A stretch of 11,496 bases of DNA, taken from positions 1-11,496 of the forward strand of contig JALNXI010000041.1 in NCBI GenBank assembly GCA_023230425.1. Reading direction: 5' to 3'. The first letter of the stretch is position 1. Each line of letters begins with the position of its first letter. Below are positions 6,227-11,496 of this stretch, piece after piece. This stretch comes from Methanoculleus sp. Its GTDB lineage: Archaea > Halobacteriota > Methanomicrobia > Methanomicrobiales > Methanoculleaceae. The translations under genes were made by a program, and so were the position numbers. The notes beneath the pieces were generated by a model. That model searched no databases. It saw nothing but the letters and a program-made list of their open reading frames with translations, and had not been told where the DNA came from.

Positions 6227-6251
6227 CCGCCATAATCCGGCGTTATGTCGG
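6227..6251 (+). other. Hairpin/inverted repeat upstream of the CARF operon
   Basis: CCG-C-CATAA (6227-6235), a 7-base loop TCCGGCG, then TTATG-T-CGG (6243-6251) pair at eight of nine positions. It lies about 110 bases before the TATA box of the CARF-like gene. It could be an operator, or the end of a short transcript. There is no T-run after it. Confidence 0.35.
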
Positions 6252-6353
6252 GCACAGTCTCCAGGCGAGCGAGTATCCGGCAAAAAAATCGGAAAGGATG
6301 AAACATACGGTCCGAAATGCCTGCCACAACTCCCTATCCCTGGAGGCAGTTCC

Positions 6354-6370
6354 CGACAAAGCCTATATAG
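6354..6370 (+). promoter_or_regulatory. BRE/TATA promoter of the CARF-PIN-HAD operon, leaderless
   Basis: CGACAAAGCCTATATAG at 6354-6370 is the best archaeal promoter in the window: a purine-rich BRE followed by TATATA (6364-6369). The TATA centre lies about 25-26 bases before the GTG at 6392, so the transcript should begin at the start codon. There is no Shine-Dalgarno before that GTG, consistent with a leaderless message. Confidence 0.7.
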
Positions 6371-6391
6371 CAGCAGAGCGAGTCTTGAGCA

Positions 6392-6904
6392 GTGATTTCC
6401 CCCGAGATACCCACCCCCGGCGATGTCTACATTACACTCCTCGGACGCTCAACATGGGCGCTCGTCAACGCGTATCATGCAGTCCTGCGGGAGAAGGGGT
6501 TGCGCCCCGAACGGGTCTCTATCGTCACCGAGAAACCCTACTCGGTGAACGCATCAACCGCGGTCGAGGCAATCCGGATAATCTCAGAGGGATACGGGTT
6601 CGCTCCGGCGATAGAGGTGGAGGTCCTGCCTGAAGCCGACTTTGTAAGGGCCGGCCAGACCATCCGCTCGCTCGCCGCTGACTTTATCCGGCAGGGGTTC
6701 CACGTGGCGATCGATATCACCTCAGGGAGGAAGGTCACGGTCGCCGGAGCGCTCATAGCGGTCTCGCTTGCAGGACTCGATATCCGGCACATCTACTATC
6801 TCGCCATGGGGAGCGTCGACGACGTTGCAAAGCCATACATGATGATCCCGCACCAGATCCAGAGAATCCGGGATATCATGGAGGACGCGGGAGCAAGATC
6901 GTGA
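6392..6904 (+). CDS. CARF-like (CRISPR-associated Rossmann fold) sensor protein
   Basis: The protein is 170 residues from a GTG start chosen from the TATA spacing. The first strand DVYITLLGRSTWALV (11-25) is followed by a helix and a second strand RVSIVTEKP (41-49), the usual opening of CARF and related Cas02710/DUF1887 proteins. Residues 104-124 read HVAIDITSGRKVTVAGALIA then V. The D-x-T-S/G-G-x-K motif (D108, T110, G112, K114) is the conserved ligand-side loop of CARF domains, where cyclic oligoadenylates bind. DIRHIYYL (130-137) is the next core strand. There is no HEPN, nuclease or HTH part, so the protein is a bare sensor or possibly a ring nuclease. Its stop overlaps the start of the PIN gene by four bases, implying translational coupling. 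The fold call is by motif; the ligand is inferred. Confidence 0.7.
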   Translation: MISPEIPTPGDVYITLLGRSTWALVNAYHAVLREKGLRPERVSIVTEKPYSVNASTAVEAIRIISEGYGFAPAIEVEVLPEADFVRAGQTIRSLAADFIRQGFHVAIDITSGRKVTVAGALIAVSLAGLDIRHIYYLAMGSVDDVAKPYMMIPHQIQRIRDIMEDAGARS

Positions 6905-7908
6905 ACGATGCGGTCATCAGGGAGGCCGAGGTGCAGGTCCTCCTCAACAGCCTCGACGAGGTACGCGTCTCGTATCCGCTCTACGAGGGGGACCTCCTCA
7001 TCGCACGTCCCGAAGGGACCGGCTTTCGGCTCGAACTGCCCGCCTCCCGGCAGACATTCCAGGGCTGGCTCTCCGGGTACGGGCCGATGGCTGGCGAGCT
7101 CCCTTCCTACGCCGATCTCCAGGAGTGCATGTTTGCAAGCGGGATCGCGCGTTACGCGAACCAGGCCGCCTTTGATGCGATGCGCACATCCTATGGGCAG
7201 CTGAAGAAGGCCGTCTTCTTCGGCCTGGATACGAATCTCTTCTATCACGGTTTTGCATCGAACAACCCGGAGATCAATCACTCCTCTTACCTGATCGTCG
7301 ATACCGTCCGGGACGAGATCACGTATGCTATCAACCGCAAGTACCCGGTAAAGATGATCGAGGAGATGGCGGCGCATGCCCCCGGCTGCCGGGAGTTCAT
7401 CGGGGAACTCGAGAATAAGCGGACGAAACGGTCCCGGAAAGCAGCATACCTCGCGCTGAAAGAGTACCGCTCCATCCGCGACCGGGCGACGGAGATAGCG
7501 TCGCCGGGGACGCACACGCATCTTTCCGAGGAGAACGACCGTAACATCGTCAGGGCGCTCCGGAAGTTCGAGGAGGAGCGGTATGCCCTCCCGGTCCTGC
7601 TGACCGCCGATATCTATATGGCGGACCTCTGTATAGCCGAGGGGCTCGAGTACTTCTACTTTGACCGCCCATATCTAATCGAGGCAACAACCTGCACGGC
7701 ACCGGAATTCCGGCGACTACTCTTCAACCTCGCTGCCGTCTTCGGGTTCATAGGCTGCAACGGCACCACGATCTTCGGGGAGTATGGCGGGAAGGGCAAC
7801 GACCTGGACGAACTGAAGGTGCGTTTCCGGGATGATGAAGCCTACCGTGAATTCACAAGGGAATTGAAGATATGCAGACGGCTTGCAGCACTCGGCATCG
7901 AACGATAG
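6901..7908 (+). CDS. PIN-domain nuclease coupled to the CARF-like sensor
   Basis: The protein is 335 residues from a GTG that overlaps the upstream TGA (GTGA), with GGGAG at 6889-6893 seven bases before. The N-terminal ~100 residues are an unrecognised domain. A PIN fold begins at KKAVFFGLDTNLFY (102-115), with the signature first-strand aspartate D110. The other acidic residues fit: E139 in VDTVRDEI, D213 in ENDRNIVRAL and D237 in VLLTADIYMAD. All four metal-binding positions of PIN RNases are thus present and the enzyme should be active. A C-terminal part from ~260 (NLAAVFGFIGCNGTTIFGEY) is not standard PIN. PIN proteins cut RNA, as in VapC toxins. The overlap with the CARF-like gene suggests one complex or a sensor-effector pair. 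No antitoxin gene is adjacent. Confidence 0.75.
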   Translation: MNDAVIREAEVQVLLNSLDEVRVSYPLYEGDLLIARPEGTGFRLELPASRQTFQGWLSGYGPMAGELPSYADLQECMFASGIARYANQAAFDAMRTSYGQLKKAVFFGLDTNLFYHGFASNNPEINHSSYLIVDTVRDEITYAINRKYPVKMIEEMAAHAPGCREFIGELENKRTKRSRKAAYLALKEYRSIRDRATEIASPGTHTHLSEENDRNIVRALRKFEEERYALPVLLTADIYMADLCIAEGLEYFYFDRPYLIEATTCTAPEFRRLLFNLAAVFGFIGCNGTTIFGEYGGKGNDLDELKVRFRDDEAYREFTRELKICRRLAALGIER

Positions 7909-8567
7909 AGGCGGTCCTCTGCGACATGGACAACACCCTCTTCGACCTGGTTGGAGCGAAGCGGGAGGCATGCCGGTGCGTGGTCGACTATCTCGGGACC
8001 GGGGATCCTGAAGCGCTCTTTCTGCAGTTTCTCAACGGAACCTACGGGTTTGAGGACCACAGGAACATACGCGACTACCTTGCCGGTCTCGGGGCATACC
8101 AGCCCGGGACATTCGAGGTCTGCTGCCGCACCTACGAGGACGTGAAACTTAACTTCGTCGAGGCTTACCCGGGCGTCGAGGAGACGCTCCGGTGCCTGCA
8201 GAACGCCGGCATCAGGCTCGCGGTCGCCACCGACGCGGAGGGGTTCCAGGCGCATCGGCGGCTCGAGAAGACCGGGCTCATCGATTACTTCGAGGTCGTT
8301 GTGACCCCGGAGGTCTCGGGAAAACGAAAACCGGAGCCCGATTCCCTCCTCTACGCCCTCCGGCGGCTCGATACGGCTCCGGCGGAGGCGATGATGGTGG
8401 GCGATAGCCCCAGGCGCGACATCGTCCCGGGAAGGCTTCTCGGCATGATGACCGCGTTTGCTGCCTACGGCGACTGGCGCGGGAGAGGAACGGCGGACGT
8501 CGAGGCCGATATTATCCTCGCGGAGTTCTCCGAACTCCCGGGCCACCTGGGCATCCCGGACCGGTAG
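7872..8567 (+). CDS. HAD-superfamily hydrolase (phosphatase-like)
   Basis: The protein is 231 residues. The ATG at 7872 lies 37 bases inside the end of the PIN gene, and no in-frame start exists between it and the catalytic motif, so the overlap is real. Motif I is CDMDNTLFD, with nucleophile D18 and acid/base D20. Motif II is VATDAEG (T120), motif III is GKRKPEP (K153) and motif IV is GDSPRRD (D178, D183). A helical cap lies between residues ~25 and 100. This is the subfamily I layout of phosphoglycolate phosphatase- and beta-phosphoglucomutase-like enzymes, which remove phosphate from small molecules. The substrate cannot be told. It is the third gene of the CARF-PIN unit by overlap. Nucleotide monophosphate clean-up is one possible reason, but it could be a passenger. 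Confidence 0.85.
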   Translation: MQTACSTRHRTIEAVLCDMDNTLFDLVGAKREACRCVVDYLGTGDPEALFLQFLNGTYGFEDHRNIRDYLAGLGAYQPGTFEVCCRTYEDVKLNFVEAYPGVEETLRCLQNAGIRLAVATDAEGFQAHRRLEKTGLIDYFEVVVTPEVSGKRKPEPDSLLYALRRLDTAPAEAMMVGDSPRRDIVPGRLLGMMTAFAAYGDWRGRGTADVEADIILAEFSELPGHLGIPDR

Positions 8568-8577
8568 GGGCCAATCG

Positions 8578-9435
8578 TCAGCAGAGCGGCGATGGGGACT
8601 GTGACCCCGGCACCGGGAGGCGCGCGGCGTGGATGATGAGGGGTTGGTTGGTCTCCCCGGCCTTCCCGAGAACGATTGCTTTTCCCGCCCGGGTCATCGC
8701 AAAGACCGGGATCGACGTCCCCGCCTGCAGGAGCGCGGCCTTCGCCGCCGCCTCCCGGATGTGCTTTGAAGCACAGGCGGTGAGGAGATCGGCCGCGCCG
8801 GCCATCAGAATCGCGTCCTCCTGTGAGATCCCGGTCGTGTGGACGGCGACGATCACGACCTCCGGGAACCGGTCCCGTATAGTCGCTGCCTCGGCGGCAA
8901 CGGCGGTGGTCACGGCGATCCGGCGGTGACCAAGTGTTACTGCCAGGGCGACGCCGGCGGCCTGGTCGATGGCGGCGGTCTCCGGGTCGAGGACCGCACC
9001 ACCGTTCTCCTCAATCCGTGCGATCACCTCCGGAATCGGGCTCGTCTTCACGAGTCCCGACATTCGGCCGCCGATTCCCTGGATGAGGGCGGGGTTCTTC
9101 GTGACCAGTGTCCCGGCCCCGTCGGAGGCGATCACCGCAGCATCGAGGTCTCCCCGCCGGATAGCGCTGCTCAGGAGTTCCGACGCCCCGAAGAGGACGA
9201 AGTCCGGCCCGGCAAGAACCTCCCGCTCCGGCGTGCACATCCCGAAGGACCGGATACGCTCCTCAATGTTTTTGCGTATCGCCTCAGGCGTCATCTCCTT
9301 GACCGGGCAGGCAAACCGCCGTGCCAGCGGGCAGTCTTTTATCTGCGGCGTCCCGACTTCGACCACCCGGCCGTCCCTGACCACGACACGGCACCTGCCG
9401 GCAGCCTCTATGATATGTTCGTCACGGTCACTCAT
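8578..9435 (-). CDS. mmp8: Methanogenesis marker protein 8 (DUF2099)
   Basis: The protein is 285 residues from the ATG at 9435 (MSDRDEHIIEAAGRC), with AGGAG (9442-9446) six bases upstream. The frame is open further upstream to 9756, but that part is basic and low-complexity and contains the promoter. I recognise the family by DCPLARRFACPVKEMTPEAI (34-53), the Cys set C15/C35/C43/C67, and the ASDGAGTLVT, NPALIQGIGGRMSGLVKTSP and HTTGIS segments. This protein is almost confined to methanogens and is listed among methanogenesis markers. It is suspected to help build or modify methyl-coenzyme M reductase components, but its exact reaction is not established to my knowledge. The conserved cysteines suggest a metal or Fe-S site. 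Its stop lies 10 bases from the convergent HAD gene. Confidence 0.9.
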   Translation of the reverse strand: MSDRDEHIIEAAGRCRVVVRDGRVVEVGTPQIKDCPLARRFACPVKEMTPEAIRKNIEERIRSFGMCTPEREVLAGPDFVLFGASELLSSAIRRGDLDAAVIASDGAGTLVTKNPALIQGIGGRMSGLVKTSPIPEVIARIEENGGAVLDPETAAIDQAAGVALAVTLGHRRIAVTTAVAAEAATIRDRFPEVVIVAVHTTGISQEDAILMAGAADLLTACASKHIREAAAKAALLQAGTSIPVFAMTRAGKAIVLGKAGETNQPLIIHAARLPVPGSQSPSPLC

Positions 9436-9474
9436 GTCATGCTCCTGTATCCCTATGGTAGGACGAGTATGGGG

Positions 9475-9484
9475 AATAATAATG
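9475..9484 (-). promoter_or_regulatory. Probable TATA element of the marker-8 gene
   Basis: The minus strand reads CATTATTATT at about 9475-9484, the only A/T-rich block upstream. It predicts a start near 9453, giving a leader of about 18 bases that holds the Shine-Dalgarno. The spacing is right; the element is not a perfect TATA. Confidence 0.4.
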
Positions 9485-9507
9485 CCTCTTCTGGACCCCG
9501 GGTAAAC

Positions 9508-9522
9508 GCTTATCCGATAAGC
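9508..9522. promoter_or_regulatory. Perfect dyad GCTTATC-C-GATAAGC in the divergent promoter region
   Basis: GCTTATCCGATAAGC is an exact inverted repeat of 7-base arms around one C. It lies between the divergent marker-8 and zinc-ribbon genes. It overlaps the only plausible TATA-like sequence for the plus-strand operon (CTTATC, preceded by GGTAAACG), so a protein bound there would block that promoter and lie ~30 bases upstream of the marker-8 TATA. It looks like a transcription-factor operator. The factor is unknown. Confidence 0.5.
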
Positions 9523-9584
9523 CCTTCCATGAGAGTGTAGGGAGTCTATGATACGCTTACAGCTGGAAGACGGAGTGAGCAGGC

Positions 9585-9743
9585 ATGGGCCGGATCTGTA
9601 GCCCGTTCGTCGTGATCGAGTGCAGCCGGCAGTGCGGCTTCTCCCGGATCTACAACGAGCCCACCGAGGAGCAGAGCGCTGAGATCGCCAATATGAAGAC
9701 CTGCCCTGCTTGCGGCGCCCCCGCCCGGCGAAGACTCTTTTGA
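9585..9743 (+). CDS. Small zinc-ribbon protein (52 residues)
   Basis: The frame runs ATG (9585) to TGA (9741-9743), with GGAG at 9572-9575 nine bases upstream. The sequence starts MGRICSPFVVIECSRQCGFS and ends MKTCPACGAPARRRLF. Cysteines at 13 and 17 (CSRQC) and at 40 and 43 (CPAC) form a rubredoxin-like or zinc-ribbon site, with C5 as a spare. The first knuckle has three residues between its cysteines instead of two, which is unusual for a zinc ribbon. The basic end ARRRLF suggests nucleic-acid contact. It is followed after 11 bases by the membrane acyltransferase and probably shares its transcript. Function is unknown. The clear ribosome site, codon bias and Cys pairs support it as real. 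Confidence 0.7.
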   Translation: MGRICSPFVVIECSRQCGFSRIYNEPTEEQSAEIANMKTCPACGAPARRRLF

Positions 9744-9754
9744 CGGCTGGAACC

Positions 9755-10504
9755 ATGGCGGCGAAACGCTACTGGGAGATCGATCTCGCCCGGGGCATCG
9801 CTGTCGTGACGATGATCCTCTTTCACTCCGCCTTCGACCTCAATTTCTTCGGGGTCCTGCCGCTGGACGTCTCCGGCGGGTTCCTCCGGATGCTCGCCTA
9901 CCTGACTGCATCGACGTTTATCTTCCTCGTCGGGGTCTCCTTCACCATCAGTTATGCCCGGGCCGCACGAAGGCTCACCGGGCGCGATCTTACGCTCAAG
10001 TACGTCCGGCGCGGCCTCACGATCTTCAGTTACGGCCTCGTCATCACCGCCGTCACCTGGATCTTCCTCCCGTCCGTCTACGTCGTCTTCGGCATCCTGC
10101 ACTTCATCGGCGTTGCAATCATACTTGCGCCGCTGTTTGCGCGGCTCAGCCCAACAGCCCTCATCCTCGCGAGCGCCGCCTGCATCCTTGCCGGCTACGT
10201 CACAAACAGCATCTCAGGCCCCTGGCCCCTCCTCTGGCTCGGGATCCACCCGGTATCCTTTGCAAGCCTTGATTACGTGCCGCTCCTCCCCTGGTTTGGC
10301 CTCGTCCTCGCCGGCATGGCCTTCGGTTCGCTCTTCTACCCGGACGGGAGCCGGGGTTTCTCGCTCCGGACGGCGGAGCCGGCGTTCGCCCGGCCATTCT
10401 CGATCCTCGGCCGGCACTCGCTCTTCATCTACTTCATGCACCAGCCGCTCATCCTTCTCCTGATCGCGGTCTTCGCGCCCGCCGTCATGCCGGTGTTCTG
10501 GTGA
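9755..10504 (+). CDS. Integral-membrane DUF1624 protein (heparan-alpha-glucosaminide N-acetyltransferase-like)
   Basis: The protein is 249 residues from the ATG at 9755. The frame opens earlier at 9710, but there it overlaps the zinc-ribbon gene and has a non-family sequence. The opening AAKRYWEIDLARGIAVVTMI followed by LFHSAFDLNFFG is the signature of DUF1624/COG3503, the catalytic-domain family of heparan-alpha-glucosaminide N-acetyltransferase. About seven membrane helices are visible, at roughly 12-32, 46-67, 89-107, 110-130, 133-152, 177-194 and 222-246. Conserved polar residues are R13, H24, H116 and H229 (in FMHQPLI). Related transporters/acyltransferases carry an acyl group across the membrane to a sugar. 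In a methanogen the acceptor may be a cell-surface glycan or lipid, which is inference. It converges on adenine deaminase with 34 bases between the stops. Confidence 0.8.
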   Translation: MAAKRYWEIDLARGIAVVTMILFHSAFDLNFFGVLPLDVSGGFLRMLAYLTASTFIFLVGVSFTISYARAARRLTGRDLTLKYVRRGLTIFSYGLVITAVTWIFLPSVYVVFGILHFIGVAIILAPLFARLSPTALILASAACILAGYVTNSISGPWPLLWLGIHPVSFASLDYVPLLPWFGLVLAGMAFGSLFYPDGSRGFSLRTAEPAFARPFSILGRHSLFIYFMHQPLILLLIAVFAPAVMPVFW

Positions 10505-10505
10505 T

Positions 10506-10530
10506 GGGGCGGGGCGGCCTCCTTCGCCCC
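10506..10530. terminator. GC-rich hairpin between convergent genes
   Basis: GGGGCG (10511-10516) pairs with CGCCCC (10525-10530) around an 8-base loop. A second GGGGCG at 10506-10511 gives an alternative, longer-looped pairing. It sits entirely in the 34-base gap between the acyltransferase and adenine deaminase stops and could end or protect both transcripts. There is no T-run. Confidence 0.4.
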
Positions 10531-10538
10531 GGAGACCT

Positions 10539-11496
10539 CTACCTGCCGAAGAGCGGGACGTCCGCGAAGGCCCGGACGTCAAAGACCCCCCGCTCCGTGA
10601 CCCGCACCTCGGGGATGACGGTCAGGGCGAGGAACGAGAGATACATGAAGGGGTTCTCGACCGCGCCCAGCCGCCGGGCATGCTCCTCAAGGGTCGCGAG
10701 GCGCTGCACGACCTCCCCGTAGGGGAGCGCCGACATAAGCCCCGCACACTCGAGGGGGAGCGCGGTCACCTCATCGCCGGAGGCGACCGCAAGCCCCCCT
10801 CCGAGCCGGACCACCTCGCCTACGGCGCGGATGATATCGGCGTCACTGGCCCCGACGGCGACGATGTTATGGGAGTCGTGGGAGACGGACCCGGCGATCG
10901 CCCCTTCCTGCAGGCCGAAACCGTGGACGAGCCCGACACCGGAACCGCCTGCCCGGTAACGGTCGGTGACGACCGCCTTGAGGATGTCGCGGTCAATGTC
11001 CGGGACCCCGGCGGCATCCACCGGGCAGCGCAGATCAAGGGTCGTGATCTGCCCGGGCACGATGCCGATCACCCGCGCCTCTCCACGGCCGGTTATCTGG
11101 ATATCGCGAGGCTCCGGTACGCGGGCGTGCAGGGGGACCGCGGGACAGACCGGTGGGCGGTAGCCGGCATCGACCACCTCAACGCCGCGCTTGAATGTCC
11201 TCAGGACTCTGAACCGGACGGGGTCGTCGATGATGCAGAAGTCGGCGATTCTCCCGGGGGCAAGGGCGCCCCGGTCGTGGAGCCCGAACCGGTCGGCAGC
11301 CGAGAGCGTCGCCATACGGAGCGCCAACTCGACCTCAAGCCCGCATGCGACTGCTTTCCTGATGCAGTCGTCGATATGCCCCTCCCCGGCGAGCATGTCG
11401 GCATGCCGGTCATCGGTGGCAAAACAGCACCGCGGCGTCGTGCAGGCGTTGACGAGCGGCAGGAGCTCCCGGAGGTTTCGCTCCGTCGAGCCTTCC
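10539..11496 (-). CDS. ade: Adenine deaminase, C-terminal ~318 residues (start beyond the right edge)
   Basis: The minus frame is open from the window edge to TAG at 10539-10541. The ATG at 11396 is internal: before it the frame reads EGSTERNLRELLPLVNACTT then CCFATDDRHADM, typical adenine deaminase sequence. The ATDDRH metal-site motif is intact, followed by GHIDDCIRKAV. Next comes ALAPGRIADFCIIDD, the return of the small beta domain, and a C-terminal domain with GFGLQEGAIAGSVSHDSHNI and AVGASDADI. This is the AdeC type (amidohydrolase superfamily, metal-dependent), about 550-590 residues in full, which turns adenine into hypoxanthine plus ammonia for purine salvage in the cytoplasm. The N-terminal metal-binding HxH lies outside the window. 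It converges with the acyltransferase operon and is not related to it functionally. Confidence 0.93.
   Translation of the reverse strand, partial: EGSTERNLRELLPLVNACTTPRCCFATDDRHADMLAGEGHIDDCIRKAVACGLEVELALRMATLSAADRFGLHDRGALAPGRIADFCIIDDPVRFRVLRTFKRGVEVVDAGYRPPVCPAVPLHARVPEPRDIQITGRGEARVIGIVPGQITTLDLRCPVDAAGVPDIDRDILKAVVTDRYRAGGSGVGLVHGFGLQEGAIAGSVSHDSHNIVAVGASDADIIRAVGEVVRLGGGLAVASGDEVTALPLECAGLMSALPYGEVVQRLATLEEHARRLGAVENPFMYLSFLALTVIPEVRVTERGVFDVRAFADVPLFGR

Larger units (their letters stand above)
6084..6391. other. 308-base intergenic regulatory spacer
   Basis: I see no convincing gene between the DUF6573-HTH start and the CARF-like start. The part nearest the HTH gene (6110-6210) is much richer in A/T than the surroundings and contains phased and inverted repeats, a T7 run at 6199-6205 and an A7 run at 6282-6288. 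A hairpin and the promoter of the plus-strand operon lie in the right half. The two genes are divergent, so regulation from this spacer could reach both. Confidence 0.6.

Noticed and set aside
5986..6327. A 113-codon minus frame upstream of and overlapping the DUF6573-HTH gene, with a Lys-rich stretch that looks somewhat protein-like.
   Set aside because: It overlaps the well-supported HTH gene by about 98 bases in another frame, begins at a GTG, and spans the promoter and repeat block. The Lys-rich look comes from local A/T richness. A search for homologues would settle it.
6796..7521. A 241-codon minus frame opposite the CARF and PIN genes.
   Set aside because: The plus-strand frames have recognisable motifs, coupled starts and a promoter. 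The antisense frame has none and is a codon-bias shadow.
7872..7908. PIN/HAD overlap as a frameshift or fusion.
   Set aside because: Both proteins have complete, sensible ends; 37-base overlaps occur in compact archaeal operons and there is no slippery sequence.
9436..9756. N-terminal extension of the marker-8 gene to 9756.
   Set aside because: The added ~107 residues are Arg/Ser-rich, overlap the divergent zinc-ribbon gene and contain the promoter region. The ATG at 9435 has its own Shine-Dalgarno and starts the family-typical sequence.

Overview
The window looks like a chromosomal piece of a GC-rich methanogenic archaeon, most likely from the Methanomicrobiales and possibly Methanoculleus-like. 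The strongest evidence is a complete methanogenesis marker protein 8 gene (8578-9435, minus). Archaeal BRE/TATA promoters sit about 26 bases before start codons, two of them giving apparently leaderless messages. The genus is inferred from composition and gene style, not proven.

Left part (1-971): a ribbon-helix-helix regulator runs off the left edge. It is followed by a short tRNA-3'-end-like stretch, a decayed short-chain dehydrogenase with two single-base insertions and a lost catalytic lysine, and a 57-residue zinc-ribbon protein. This looks like a site of past insertion and decay. Centre-left (1080-5240, minus): one very large gene encodes a membrane-anchored protein of 34 HEAT repeats. 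Five of these are enlarged by a GW...YLIA...W insert, placed at repeats 5, 10, 16, 23 and 30.

Centre (5313-6391): a DUF6573-like/excisionase-type HTH fusion gene reads minus. Its frame continues 54 coding-like codons beyond its TGA. Upstream is a 308-base regulatory spacer with inverted and helically phased repeats.

Centre-right (6392-8567, plus): the most interesting unit is a tightly overlapping operon of a CARF-like sensor, a PIN-type nuclease with all four acidic residues, and a HAD phosphatase, with no CRISPR array or cas gene in view. It may be a stand-alone nucleotide-signal-controlled RNase system. Right part (8578-11496): methanogenesis marker 8 (minus) is divergent from a two-gene operon of a small zinc-ribbon protein and a DUF1624-type membrane acyltransferase. 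That operon converges on the 3' part of adenine deaminase, which runs off the right edge.
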